Positions 8,148 to 16,741 are shown, counted from the first letter of the stretch. The stretch is 64,000 nucleotides of DNA from Calidifontimicrobium sp035325925 (GCF_035325925.1 NZ_DAOKZA010000004.1:1-64000), one strand, 5' to 3'. The notes: a model not told the origin generated them from the letters alone. Translations and numbers: made by a program.

Positions 8148-8822
8148 TCAGCCGGCCAGCGGCGTGTTCATCAGCTGCTCGACGAAACGGCTGCGCGACT
8201 CGCGCTGCGCGGCCGGCCCCTGCGTGGCCATCAGCGACTCGCCGACGACGTAGGCGTAGAGCAGGAACGCGCGCGAGCGCGCCTCGCCGATCGGGTAGCC
8301 CAGCGACGAGAACACCTGCGCGATGTAGCCGATGCGCGCCGCGTCGGCCTCGTCGACGGCCTGGCGCGCCATCGCGTCGCGCCGCGCCCAGGCGCGGATC
8401 GCCAGTTCGATGCGCGCCGCGCGTGCCGCGGCACGGCCGCGAAACGGCAGCGAGATCACGTCGCGCAGTTGCTCGCGCGGGTCGCTGTGCGCGCGCTCCA
8501 GCCGCAGCGTGAGCTGCTCCGTGGCGCGCTCGCGCCAGGCGTGCAGCACGCTGCGCAGCAACTCCTCGCGGTCGCGGAAGTGCCAGTAGAAGCTGCCGCG
8601 TGTCACGCCGAGCTGCTGCGACAGCACGTCGACGCGCACGTGGTCGATGCCGCGGTCGACGAGCACCTCGGTGGCCGCTTCGGTCCAGGCCTCGCGCGTC
8701 AACGGCGTGCGCGCCGGGTCGTCGGCGGCAGCCGGCGTCGCGGCGGGCGGCGCGCGGCGCACGGCGCGGCGGGGCGGGGCGGGCGGGGGCATCGCGGCGT
8801 TTCGGTGCGGTCCCCGCATCAT
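8148..8822 (-). CDS. TetR/AcrR family transcriptional regulator
   Basis: This 224-residue one-component repressor has an N-terminal helix-turn-helix at about residues 40-85 (DHVRVDVLSQQLGVTRGSFYWHF) and a helical ligand-binding domain. The first 35 residues are proline/arginine-rich and probably disordered. The gene is divergent from the feruloyl-CoA synthase operon. Two related palindromes lie in the 111-base gap, one next to each start codon. I infer that it represses both itself and the catabolic operon, with a CoA thioester or phenolic acid as likely inducer. The start at 8822 begins Met-Met, and a shorter start at MPPPAPP is possible. Confidence 0.9.
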   Translation of the reverse strand: MMRGPHRNAAMPPPAPPRRAVRRAPPAATPAAADDPARTPLTREAWTEAATEVLVDRGIDHVRVDVLSQQLGVTRGSFYWHFRDREELLRSVLHAWRERATEQLTLRLERAHSDPREQLRDVISLPFRGRAAARAARIELAIRAWARRDAMARQAVDEADAARIGYIAQVFSSLGYPIGEARSRAFLLYAYVVGESLMATQGPAAQRESRSRFVEQLMNTPLAG

Positions 8823-8824
8823 GC

Positions 8825-8840
8825 CATGCGCTTGTGTATG
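8825..8840. promoter_or_regulatory. Candidate TetR operator O1 (degenerate)
   Basis: CATGCGCTTGTGTATG matches 13 of 16 positions of the perfect palindrome at 8903-8918. It lies just upstream of the tetR-type start codon, where binding would give autoregulation. Confidence 0.6.
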
Positions 8841-8845
8841 GAAAC

Positions 8846-8859
8846 CCGGGAAATCCCGG
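8846..8859. other. Short inverted repeat between the two operators
   Basis: CCGGGA and TCCCGG are perfect complements separated by two A residues. Its sequence is unrelated to the two TetR-type sites, and its role is unknown. It may be a promoter-overlapping site or chance in GC-rich DNA. Confidence 0.3.
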
Positions 8860-8902
8860 AATGATTCGCTATGGAGCGTGGACTACGATCCGCGCTCCGG
8901 CA

Positions 8903-8918
8903 CATACACATGTGTATG
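8903..8918. promoter_or_regulatory. Candidate TetR operator O2 (perfect 16-bp palindrome)
   Basis: CATACACATGTGTATG is an exact palindrome located 15 bases before the feruloyl-CoA synthase ATG and just before its GGGAGA ribosome site. Size, symmetry and position fit a TetR-family operator. A degenerate copy sits by the divergent regulator gene. Confidence 0.75.
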
Positions 8919-8933
8919 GATTGGGAGACAACC

Positions 8934-10742
8934 ATGGCCCTCGAGTGGACCGACGATGCCCGCCAGCTGGCGCCGCCGCGCGCGGTGCGCGTGCTGCTCG
9001 ACGACGGCAGCTTCGTGCTGCGTTCGCCCGAGCCGCTGCGCCCGTACGCGCGCTGCATCGGCGAGTGGCTCGAGCGCTGGGCCGCCGAGACGCCCGACGC
9101 GCCGGCGTTCTCCGAGCGCCCGCGCGCAGGCGACTGGCGCCACCTCAGCTGGGGCCAGACGCGCGCGCTGGTGGACCGCATCGCGCAGAGCCTGATCGGG
9201 CTGAAGCTCGCGCCGCAGGCGCCGATCGTCGTGCTGTCGGACAACGCCATCGACCACCTGCTGCTGCTGCTCGCGGGCATGCACGTCGGCCGCGCGGTGT
9301 GCACCGTCTCCAGCGCCTACAGTCGGATGACCCGTGACCACAGCAAGATCCACGGCATCCTCAACACGCTGGGGCCGGCGCTGGTGTACGCGTCCGACGC
9401 CGAGGTCTACGGCCCGGCGCTGGCCAGCAGCGGGCTGCACGCGGTCGCGGTGTTCAGCCACGGCGCCGAGGCCTATCCCGGCGCGATCGCCTTCGACAGC
9501 CTGACGCGCACCGCCGAGGGCCCGGCGGTGATGGACGCGTTTGCCGCGATCACGCCCGACACGCACGCCAAGTACCTGCTGACCTCGGGCTCGACCGGGC
9601 ACCCGAAGGTGGTCATCAACACCCACCGCATGCTGTGCGCGAACCAGCAGATGGTCGCGCAGGCCTGGCGCTTCCTCGAGCACGAGAAGCCGGTGGTCGT
9701 CGACTGGCTGCCCTGGAGCCACACCTTCGGTGGCAACCACAACCTGCACCTGGTGCTGCGCAACGGCGGCACGCTGGTCGTCGACGAGGGCCGGCCGGCG
9801 CCGGGGCTGATCGACAAGTCGGTGGCCAACCTGGCCGCGGTGCAGCCGACGATCTGGTTCAACGTGCCGCGTGGCTTCGACATGGCGCTGCCGCTGCTCG
9901 AGGCCGACGAGGCGCTGGCGCGGCGCGTGTTCGAGCGCCTGCGCGTGGTGTTCTACGCCGGCGCGGCGCTGCCGCAGGCCACCTGGGACCGGCTGCAGGC
10001 GCTGGCGCGGCGCGTGCGCGGCGACGAGGTGTGGCTGACCACATCGTGGGGGTCGACCGAGACCTCGCCGGCGATCACCAGCGCGCACTGGGCACTCGAT
10101 CGCGCCGGCGTCATCGGCGGCGTGCTGCCGGGCATGGAGCTGAAGTTCGTGCCCAACGGCGGCAAGCTCGAGATGCGCGTGCGCGGCGTCGGCGTGTTCC
10201 CCGGCTACCGCGACGCGCCGCACCTGACGGCGCAGGCCTTCGACGCCGAGGGCTACTACTGCATCGGCGACGCCGGCTACCTCGCCAACGTCGAGCACCC
10301 GGAGCGCGGCGTCGTCTTCGACGGCCGCGTCGCCGAGGACTTCAAGCTGACCACCGGCACCTGGGTCTCGGTGGGCATGCTGCGCGTGCGCGTGGTTTCG
10401 GCGCTGGCGCCGCTGGCGCAGGACGTCGTGATCACCGGGCACGACCGCGACGAGGTCGGCGTGCTGGTGTTCCCGACGCCGCAGGCCGCGACGCTGCCGC
10501 CGGCCGAACTCGCGACGCGCATCGCCGCCGCGCTGGGCGCGCTGAAGGCCGAGGGCGGCGGATCGTCGCAGGTGCCGGCGCGCGCGCTGGTGCTCGCCGA
10601 GCCGCCGAGCGTCGACGCCGGCGAGATCACCGACAAGGGCTACATCAACCAGGGTGCGGTGCTGCGCCGCCGCGCCGCCGACGTCGCGGCGCTGTATGCC
10701 GGCGGCCCCGGCGTCGTCCTCGCCGGGAGGTCCGCATCGTGA
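8934..10742 (+). CDS. fcs: Feruloyl-CoA synthase family acyl-CoA ligase
   Basis: This adenylate-forming ligase of 602 residues activates a carboxylic acid, probably a ferulate-like phenylpropenoate, to its CoA thioester using ATP. The P-loop LLTSGSTGHPKVV is at about residue 217, a GSTETSP motif is at about 380, and a lysine-bearing C-terminal segment (EITDKGYINQ) sits near the end as in the feruloyl-CoA synthase branch. I chose the ATG at 8934 because a GGGAGA ribosome site lies five bases upstream and the palindromic operator precedes it. It overlaps the next gene by four bases. It is first in a seven-gene cluster with a crotonase, an ABC importer and an acyl-CoA dehydrogenase. Ferulate itself is a family-based guess. 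Confidence 0.88.
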   Translation: MALEWTDDARQLAPPRAVRVLLDDGSFVLRSPEPLRPYARCIGEWLERWAAETPDAPAFSERPRAGDWRHLSWGQTRALVDRIAQSLIGLKLAPQAPIVVLSDNAIDHLLLLLAGMHVGRAVCTVSSAYSRMTRDHSKIHGILNTLGPALVYASDAEVYGPALASSGLHAVAVFSHGAEAYPGAIAFDSLTRTAEGPAVMDAFAAITPDTHAKYLLTSGSTGHPKVVINTHRMLCANQQMVAQAWRFLEHEKPVVVDWLPWSHTFGGNHNLHLVLRNGGTLVVDEGRPAPGLIDKSVANLAAVQPTIWFNVPRGFDMALPLLEADEALARRVFERLRVVFYAGAALPQATWDRLQALARRVRGDEVWLTTSWGSTETSPAITSAHWALDRAGVIGGVLPGMELKFVPNGGKLEMRVRGVGVFPGYRDAPHLTAQAFDAEGYYCIGDAGYLANVEHPERGVVFDGRVAEDFKLTTGTWVSVGMLRVRVVSALAPLAQDVVITGHDRDEVGVLVFPTPQAATLPPAELATRIAAALGALKAEGGGSSQVPARALVLAEPPSVDAGEITDKGYINQGAVLRRRAADVAALYAGGPGVVLAGRSAS

Positions 10743-11560
10743 ACACCGGTCCCATGCACTTCCAGCCCGCCACCGGCGTGCTCGCCGGCCTGCCGCTGCT
10801 GCGCATCGAGGTCGCGGGGCCGGTCGTGCACCTGCGCCTGCACCGCCCCGACAAGCGCAACGCGCTCAACGAGGCGCTGGTGCGGCAGCTGCACACCGCG
10901 TTCGTCAACCTGCCGCCCGACGCACGCGCGGCGGTGATCAGCGGCGAGGGCGCGCACTTCAGCGCCGGGCTGGACCTGTCGGAGGTCACCGAACAGAGCG
11001 TCGCCGACGGCGTGCTGCACTCGCGGCTGTGGCACGCCGCGTTCGACCAGATCCAGTACGCGCCGGTGCCGGTGGTCGCGGCGCTGCACGGCGCGGTGGT
11101 CGGGGGCGGACTCGAGCTGGCGGCCAGCGCGCACCTGCGCGTCGCCGAGCCGAGCGCGTTCTACGCGCTGCCCGAGGGCCAGCGCGGGATCTTCGTCGGC
11201 GGTGGCGGCTCGGCGCGCATCCCGCGGCTGATCGGCGTGGCGCGCATGACCGACATGATGCTCACCGGCCGCGTGCTCGACGCCGACGAGGGCCAGGCCG
11301 CCGGGCTGACCCACTACCTGGTCGCCGAGGGCCGGGGCCTGGCCAAGGCGCTCGAGCTGGCCGCGCGTGTCGCGGCCAACGCGCCGCTGTCGAACTACGC
11401 GGTGACGCAGGCGCTGCCGCGCATCGCCGACATGGCGCAGTCCGACGGCTTGTTCGTCGAGTCGCTGATGTCGGCGATCGCGCAGGGCGACGAGGCGGCC
11501 AAGCAGCGCGTGCGCGACTTCCTCGCCAAGCGCGCCGGCAAGGTGGGGAAGTCCGCGTGA
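10739..11560 (+). CDS. Enoyl-CoA hydratase/isomerase (crotonase) family protein
   Basis: This crotonase-fold enzyme of 273 residues probably acts on the CoA ester made by the upstream ligase, hydrating its side-chain double bond. The oxyanion-hole segment is HFSAGLDL. Both acidic positions used by hydratases are present, in GGGLELAA and in ALPEGQRGI. I chose the GTG at 10739, overlapping the ligase TGA as GTGA, because a perfect GGGAGG ribosome site lies eight bases upstream. An ATG at 10754 is the alternative. It resembles generic crotonases more than characterised hydratase/aldolases that release vanillin, so vanillin formation is not claimed. Confidence 0.88.
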   Translation: MNTGPMHFQPATGVLAGLPLLRIEVAGPVVHLRLHRPDKRNALNEALVRQLHTAFVNLPPDARAAVISGEGAHFSAGLDLSEVTEQSVADGVLHSRLWHAAFDQIQYAPVPVVAALHGAVVGGGLELAASAHLRVAEPSAFYALPEGQRGIFVGGGGSARIPRLIGVARMTDMMLTGRVLDADEGQAAGLTHYLVAEGRGLAKALELAARVAANAPLSNYAVTQALPRIADMAQSDGLFVESLMSAIAQGDEAAKQRVRDFLAKRAGKVGKSA

Positions 11561-11784
11561 ACCGCGGCCCTTGCCCGTCGTTCGACGACGCCCGCGCCGG
11601 CGCGCGCGGCGGCGTCCGGTGGCCGGGGCGTCGCGTCGCTGATCGAAAACACCGAGGCGAGATGAGCCCGGTGCGTGTCCACTGCGGCGACGCGCCCCGG
11701 CGTGCCCCCGGCGAGGCGATCGCCGTCGATCACCCGGCAGGCGCCGTGCCTGCCCTGCCCACCGACCCACGAGGAGACCCGTCG
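11561..11784 (+). other. Intergenic region between crotonase and substrate-binding protein
   Basis: These 224 GC-rich bases have no convincing open frame of their own. A GAGGAGA ribosome site is at 11771-11777. The gap may hold a secondary promoter for the transporter genes, but I see no clear -10/-35 pair and no terminator-like hairpin with a T-run. Confidence 0.3.
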
Positions 11785-12939
11785 ATGAAGTCCGCCAAGC
11801 GCTCGATGCTCAAGACCCTGGCCGCCGCGGCGGCGGCCGCGCTGCTCGCCGCCGCGCCGGCCTGGGCCGACGTCACCATCGGCGTCAGCCTGTCGCTGAC
11901 CGGCCCCGGCTCGGGCCTGGGCATCCCGATGCAAAACCAGATGAAGCTGTGGCCGCAGACCATCGGCGGCGAGAAGGTCAACCTGATCATCCTCGACGAC
12001 GCCACCGACCCCGGCAAGGGCGTCAACAACGCGCGGCGCTTCGTCACCGAGGACAAGGTCGACATGATCATCGGATCTTGCATCACCACGGTGGCCGCGG
12101 CGATGACGCCGGTGGCCACCGAGGCGAAGACGGTGCAGCTCGCGGGCTCGCCGGTGGGTGTCCCGCCGGGGCAGGACCAGTGGCTGTTCCGCCTGCCGCA
12201 GAGCAACGACGTGATGGCCTACGCCGTCGTCGAGCACATGAAGAAGCAGGGCATCAAATCCATCGGCTTCCTCGGCTACACCGACGTCTACGGCGAGCTG
12301 TGGCTCAAGGCGCTGACGCCGCTGGCCGAGAAGGCGGGCATGAAGGTCGTCGCCGTGGAGCGCTTCGCGCGCACCGACACCAGCGTGACGCCGCAGGCGC
12401 TGAAGCTCACCGCGGCGAACCCCGACGCGATGCTCATCGTCGCCTCGGGTTCGGGCGCGGCGATGCCGCACAAGGCCGTCGTCGAGCGCGGCTACAAGGG
12501 CAAGATCTACCAGACGCACGCCGCGGCCACGATGGACCTGATGCGCATCGGCGGCAAGGACGTCGAGGGTGCGTTCGTCGTCTCCGGCCCGGCGATGGTC
12601 GGCGCCCAGCTGCCCGACGACCACCCCAGCAAGGCCGCGGCGATCGACTTCCTCACCAGCTACGAGAAGGCCTACGGCGTCGGCTCGGCGAACCAGTTCG
12701 CCGGCCACTCGTACGACGCGCGCCTGGTGCTCGAGAAGGTCATCCCGATGGCGCTGAAGAAGGCCAAGCCCGGCACCGCCGAGTTCCGCGCCGCGCTGCG
12801 CGAGGCGATGGAGACGATGGGCCGCACCGTGTTCTCGCACGGCGTGATGAACTGGACCGCGCAGGACCACTGGGGCTACACCAACGAGACCGGGGTGATG
12901 CTGAAGGTCGTCGACGGCAAGTTCGTCGTCGAGAAGTGA
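11785..12939 (+). CDS. ABC transporter periplasmic substrate-binding protein (Liv/type I)
   Basis: The 384-residue periplasmic receptor feeds the LivHMGF-type permease encoded downstream. It has a classical signal peptide (KRSMLKTLAAAAAAALL, cleavage after AWA at about 29). The mature part starts DVTIGVSLSLTGPGSGLG, the ligand-contacting strand-loop of type I binding proteins, and an internal IGSCITTVAAAMTPV is the second hinge-side loop. The ligand is unlikely to be leucine here. Placement between a phenylpropenoid-type ligase and an acyl-CoA dehydrogenase suggests an aromatic acid, as known for related receptors in Rhodopseudomonas and Burkholderiales. The start has a GAGGAGA site seven bases upstream. 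Confidence 0.92.
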   Translation: MKSAKRSMLKTLAAAAAAALLAAAPAWADVTIGVSLSLTGPGSGLGIPMQNQMKLWPQTIGGEKVNLIILDDATDPGKGVNNARRFVTEDKVDMIIGSCITTVAAAMTPVATEAKTVQLAGSPVGVPPGQDQWLFRLPQSNDVMAYAVVEHMKKQGIKSIGFLGYTDVYGELWLKALTPLAEKAGMKVVAVERFARTDTSVTPQALKLTAANPDAMLIVASGSGAAMPHKAVVERGYKGKIYQTHAAATMDLMRIGGKDVEGAFVVSGPAMVGAQLPDDHPSKAAAIDFLTSYEKAYGVGSANQFAGHSYDARLVLEKVIPMALKKAKPGTAEFRAALREAMETMGRTVFSHGVMNWTAQDHWGYTNETGVMLKVVDGKFVVEK

Positions 12940-12994
12940 ATCGCCGCGGGGCGAGCCACCGCCGTCGCCGGCTGACCTGGCGCCCCCGCGCCGA

Positions 12995-13018
12995 GGGGCC
13001 CCGCGGCAGCGGGGCCCC
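12995..13018 (+). terminator. GC-rich stem-loop between the binding protein and LivH genes
   Basis: GGGGCCCCGC and GCGGGGCCCC form a perfect 10-bp stem around the loop GGCA. There is no T-run, so it is not a classical terminator. It lies 55 bases after the binding-protein stop and 40 bases before livH, where such structures commonly stabilise or attenuate the transcript so that the receptor outnumbers the permease. Confidence 0.5.
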
Positions 13019-13057
13019 GGCCGCAGGACGCACCGTCGGGCGCCGACGCACCACACC

Positions 13058-14095
13058 ATGGACCTGACGATCGCCGGCATCCTCGCCCTCGACGGGCTGA
13101 CCAACGGCGCGATCTACGCGCTGCTGGCGCTGGCCACCGTGCTGGTGTTCGCGGTCACGCGGGTGATCTTCATCCCGCAGGGCGAGTTCGTCGCGTTCGG
13201 CGCGCTGACGCTGGCGTTGCTGCAAAGCGGCAAGGTGCCGGGCACGGTGTGGTTCCTGCTCGTGCTCACCGCGGCGGTGGCGGTCGGCGATGTCGTCGAC
13301 GGCCTGCGCCACCGCCGCGGCGCCGCACGGATCGCGCGGCGTGTCGCGCGCACGGTGGCCTACCCGGTGGCGGTCTCGCTGTTCGCGCTGTGGGCCGCGC
13401 CGCAGGGCTGGCCGCTGCTGGCGCAGGCGGCGCTGACGATGGCGCTGGTCACGCCGTTCGGCACGCTGATCTACCGGCTGGCCTACGAGTCGCTCGCCGA
13501 CGCCAGCGTGCTGGTGCTGCTGATCGTCTCGGTGGGCGTGCACTTCGCCCTCGTCGGGCTGGGGCTGTTCTTCTTCGGCGCCGAGGGTTTCCGCAACCCG
13601 AGCTTCTGGGACACGCGGCTGAGCCTGGGGGGGCTGACCGTCGCGGGCCAGACGCTGATCATCTTCGCCGCCACGCTGGCGCTGATCGTGATGCTGTGGC
13701 TGTTCTTCGAGCGCTCGCTGCACGGCAAGGCGCTGCGCGCGACCGCGGTGAACCGGCTCGGCGCGCGGCTGATGGGCATCTCGAGCACCGGCGCGGGGCG
13801 GCTGTCGTTCACGATGGCGGCGTTCATCGGCGCGCTGTCGGGGCTGCTGATCGGGCCGACGACGACGGTGTTCTACGACAGTGGGTTCCTGATCGGCCTG
13901 AAGGGTTTCGTCGCCGCGGTGTTCGCCGGGCTGTCGAGCTACCCGCTGGCGCTGGTCGGCGCGCTCGGCGTGGGCCTGCTCGAGAGCTTCGGCGCGTTCT
14001 GGGCCAGCGCGTTCAAGGAGGTGATCGTGTTCGCGGCCGTCCTGCCGGTGCTGCTGTGGCGCTCGCTGCGCGACCCGCACGGCGAGGAACAATGA
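13058..14095 (+). CDS. livH: Branched-chain-type ABC transporter permease LivH
   Basis: This permease of 345 residues has about eight hydrophobic helices. The N-terminal GLTNGAIYALLALATVLVF is the LivH hallmark, and the EAA-like cytoplasmic loop includes GKALRATAVNRLGARLMGI. An insert of about 60 residues with a basic segment (GLRHRRGAARIARR) follows the second helix and makes it longer than the usual 290-310 residue LivH. It pairs with the LivM-LivG fusion encoded next. The start ATG at 13058 has only a weak ribosome site. Confidence 0.92.
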   Translation: MDLTIAGILALDGLTNGAIYALLALATVLVFAVTRVIFIPQGEFVAFGALTLALLQSGKVPGTVWFLLVLTAAVAVGDVVDGLRHRRGAARIARRVARTVAYPVAVSLFALWAAPQGWPLLAQAALTMALVTPFGTLIYRLAYESLADASVLVLLIVSVGVHFALVGLGLFFFGAEGFRNPSFWDTRLSLGGLTVAGQTLIIFAATLALIVMLWLFFERSLHGKALRATAVNRLGARLMGISSTGAGRLSFTMAAFIGALSGLLIGPTTTVFYDSGFLIGLKGFVAAVFAGLSSYPLALVGALGVGLLESFGAFWASAFKEVIVFAAVLPVLLWRSLRDPHGEEQ

Positions 14096-14183
14096 CTTCC
14101 CCGCGAAGCGCTTTCGGCGCCACCCCCGCCGGCGGCATCGCCAGCGGACCGGCCGAGCCGGATCCGCGGCGGTCGCTCGGTCG
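14096..14183 (+). repeat. Dispersed 3'-flanking repeat, copy A (after livH)
   Basis: The element begins directly after the livH stop codon. It has the family order: an AGCGCTTTCGGCGC hairpin-like core, a C-rich stretch, then CCAGCGGACCGG, CCGGATCCGCGG and CGGTCGCTCG. The central CCCCCTCGAGGGGG palindrome is degenerate in this copy. Confidence 0.65.
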
Positions 14184-14216
14184 GGCCCGCACCCGTCGGC
14201 GAGCCGGCCTGCGACC

Positions 14217-16004
14217 ATGAGAGCCAGCCGAATGAACCCCGCGCTGCGCCGCTGGGCGTTCCCGGCATTCGCCGTGCTGATGCTGGCGCTGCCGGCGCTG
14301 CCGGTGCCCGACTTCTGGATCACGCAGAGCAACTACGTCGGGCTGTACGCGCTGGTCGCCCTCGGACTGGTGCTGCTCACCGGCGTCGGTGGGCTGACTT
14401 CGTTCGGCCAGGCGGCGTTCGTCGGCGTCGGCGCCTACACCGCGGCCTTCCTTGCGACCAAGGTGGGCGTGTCGCCGTGGCTGACGCTGTGGATCGGGCT
14501 CGCGCTCGCCGCCGCGGCGGCGCTGGTGGTCGGCGCGATCACGCTGCGCATGTCGGGCCACTACCTGCCGCTGGCGACCATCGCCTGGGGGCTGGCCCTG
14601 AACTACACGATGGCCAACATGGAGTGGCTGGGCAAGTACGACGGGCTGCTCGGCATCCCGACGATCACGGCGTTCGGCGTCGACCTGGGCACCGGCCGCG
14701 GGCTGCACGTGCTGATCTGGGCGATCGCGCTGCTGGCGGCCCTGGCGGTGACGCGGTTGCTCGACTCGCGCACCGGGCGCGCGATCCGCGCGCTCAAGAG
14801 CGGCTCGACGATGGCCGAGGCGATGGGCATCTCGACGCTGCGCTACAAGCTGCTCGCGTTCGTCGTCGCGGCGCTGCTCGCGGCGCTGTCGGGCTGGTTG
14901 TTCGCGCACTTCCAGCGCACCGTGAACCCGACGCCGTTCTCGATCGCCAAGGGCATCGAGTACCTGTTCATGGCGGTGCTCGGCGGCGTCGGCCATGTCT
15001 GGGGCGCGTTTCTCGGCTCGGCGGTGGTGCGCGTCGTCGAGGACCAGCTGCAGGTGCTGCTGCCCCGGCTGATCGGCACCAGCGGCAACTTCGAGGTCAT
15101 CGTGTTCGGCGTCGTGCTGGTGGCCGTGCTCAAGTACGCGCCCGACGGCCTGTGGGCCTTCGTCGACCGCGCGCTGCCGGCCGGGGCGCGACCGCGCGAC
15201 TGGGACGGTGCCGCCGCGCTGCCTGCGCGCGACAAGCCGGCGCGCGGCGAGCTGCTGCTCGAGGTCGACCGCGTGCGCAAGGTCTTCGGCGGGCTGGTCG
15301 CGGTCAACGACGTCAGCTTCTCGATTCGTGCCGGTGACCTCGTCGGCCTGATCGGGCCGAACGGCGCCGGGAAGTCGACCACCTTCAACCTGATCACCGG
15401 CGTGCTGCCGCTGTCCGGCGGCGAGGTGCGCTGGCGCGGCCGGCCGGTGCACGGGCTGCCGTCGCGCGAGATCGCGCGCCGCGGCGTCTCGCGCACGTTC
15501 CAGCACGTCAAGCTGGTGCCCGAGATGACGGTGCTCGAGAACGTCGCGCTCGGCGGCTACCTGCGCTCTCGCCGGGGCGCGCTCGGCGCGGTGCTGCGCC
15601 TGGACCGCGCCGAGGAGCGCCAGCTGTTCGCCGAGGCCGAGAAGCAGCTGGCGCGCATCGGGCTGGCCGACAAGATGCACGAGCTGGCCGGCAACCTGGC
15701 GCTGGGGCCGCAGCGGCTGGTCGAGATCGCACGCGCGCTGGCCACCGACCCGGCGCTGCTGCTGCTCGACGAACCCGCCGCCGGGCTGCGCCACAAGGAG
15801 AAGCAGGCGCTGGGCGACGTGCTGCGCCAGCTCAAGGCCGAGGGGCTGTCGATCCTGCTCGTCGAGCACGACATGGACTTCGTGATGAAGCTCACCGACC
15901 GCATCGTCGTGATGGAGTTCGGCACCCGGCTGATCGAAGGCACGCCGGCCGAGGTGCAGGCCAGCCCCGAGGTGCGCGCCGCGTACCTCGGCACCGAGCA
16001 CTGA
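14217..16004 (+). CDS. LivM-LivG fusion: ABC permease joined to its ATPase
   Basis: In this 595-residue protein, residues 1-320 are a LivM-type permease (GLVLLTGVGGLTSFGQAAF signature, loop GRAIRALKSGSTMAEAMGI). Residues 340-595 are a LivG-type ATPase with Walker A GPNGAGKST, Walker B LLLLDEP and the switch histidine in LLVEHDMDF. The ABC signature reads LALGPQRL rather than the usual LivG LSYGQQRR form. A linker of about 25 residues (PAGARPRDWDG) joins the halves without a stop. Such fusions are known in Burkholderiales transporters. An ATG at 14232 with a GAGAG site is an alternative start. It is followed after five bases by livF. Confidence 0.93.
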   Translation: MRASRMNPALRRWAFPAFAVLMLALPALPVPDFWITQSNYVGLYALVALGLVLLTGVGGLTSFGQAAFVGVGAYTAAFLATKVGVSPWLTLWIGLALAAAAALVVGAITLRMSGHYLPLATIAWGLALNYTMANMEWLGKYDGLLGIPTITAFGVDLGTGRGLHVLIWAIALLAALAVTRLLDSRTGRAIRALKSGSTMAEAMGISTLRYKLLAFVVAALLAALSGWLFAHFQRTVNPTPFSIAKGIEYLFMAVLGGVGHVWGAFLGSAVVRVVEDQLQVLLPRLIGTSGNFEVIVFGVVLVAVLKYAPDGLWAFVDRALPAGARPRDWDGAAALPARDKPARGELLLEVDRVRKVFGGLVAVNDVSFSIRAGDLVGLIGPNGAGKSTTFNLITGVLPLSGGEVRWRGRPVHGLPSREIARRGVSRTFQHVKLVPEMTVLENVALGGYLRSRRGALGAVLRLDRAEERQLFAEAEKQLARIGLADKMHELAGNLALGPQRLVEIARALATDPALLLLDEPAAGLRHKEKQALGDVLRQLKAEGLSILLVEHDMDFVMKLTDRIVVMEFGTRLIEGTPAEVQASPEVRAAYLGTEH

Positions 16005-16009
16005 CGGCG

Positions 16010-16741
16010 ATGACCGCGCCGCTGCTCGAAGTCGCCGACCTGCACGCCGGCTACGGCCGCGCCGAGGTGCTGACCGGCCTCGCGCTGCGCCTGGACAAGG
16101 GGCGGGTCGTCACCGTGATCGGGCCCAACGGCGCCGGCAAGAGCACGCTGCTCAACGCGCTGATGGGCGTGCTGCCGTCGCGCGGTTCGGTGCGCTTCGA
16201 CGGCCGCGACCTCGCCGAGGCCGGCCTCGAGGAACGCGTGATGCTGGGCATCGCGCTGGTGCCCGAGCGGCGCGAGCTGTTCGGCACGATGCCGGTCGAG
16301 GACAACCTGCTGCTCGGTGGCTACCGCGCGATGAAGCAGCGCGTGCCGAACTGGCGCGGCGCGCTCGAGCGCGTCTACGACCTGTTCCCGCGCCTGAAGG
16401 AGCGGCGCACGCAGCTTGCCGGCACGCTGTCGGGCGGCGAGCGGCAGATGCTCGCCGTCGGCCGCGCGCTGATGAGCGGCCCGCAGCTGCTGATGCTCGA
16501 CGAGCCCAGCCTGGGGCTGGCGCCGCTGATCGTGCGCGACATCTTCGCCACCATCGGGCGCCTGCGTGCGCAGGGCGTGTCGATCCTGCTCGTCGAGCAG
16601 AACGCGCGCGCCGCGCTGCAGGTGGCCGACCACGGCTACGTGCTCGAGACCGGCGAGATCGTGCTCGACGGGCCGGCCGACGCGCTGGCCGGCGACCCGC
16701 GTGTCATCGAGACGTACCTGGGCAGCAAGACCGACGCGTGA
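16010..16741 (+). CDS. livF: Branched-chain-type ABC transporter ATPase LivF
   Basis: This is the second ATPase of the importer, 243 residues. It has Walker A GPNGAGKST, signature LSGGERQMLAVGRAL, Walker B LLMLDEPSLGLAP and the H-loop LVEQNARAAL. The segment PERRELFGTMPVEDNLLLG is typical of LivF. It starts five bases after the LivMG stop, so translation is probably coupled. It presumably heterodimerises with the ATPase half of the upstream fusion. Confidence 0.95.
   Translation: MTAPLLEVADLHAGYGRAEVLTGLALRLDKGRVVTVIGPNGAGKSTLLNALMGVLPSRGSVRFDGRDLAEAGLEERVMLGIALVPERRELFGTMPVEDNLLLGGYRAMKQRVPNWRGALERVYDLFPRLKERRTQLAGTLSGGERQMLAVGRALMSGPQLLMLDEPSLGLAPLIVRDIFATIGRLRAQGVSILLVEQNARAALQVADHGYVLETGEIVLDGPADALAGDPRVIETYLGSKTDA

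Noticed and set aside
10739..11560. Naming the crotonase as feruloyl-CoA hydratase/lyase (vanillin-forming)
   Set aside because: Its closest visible features are those of general enoyl-CoA hydratases, and no vanillin dehydrogenase gene is adjacent, so the specific activity is not supported.
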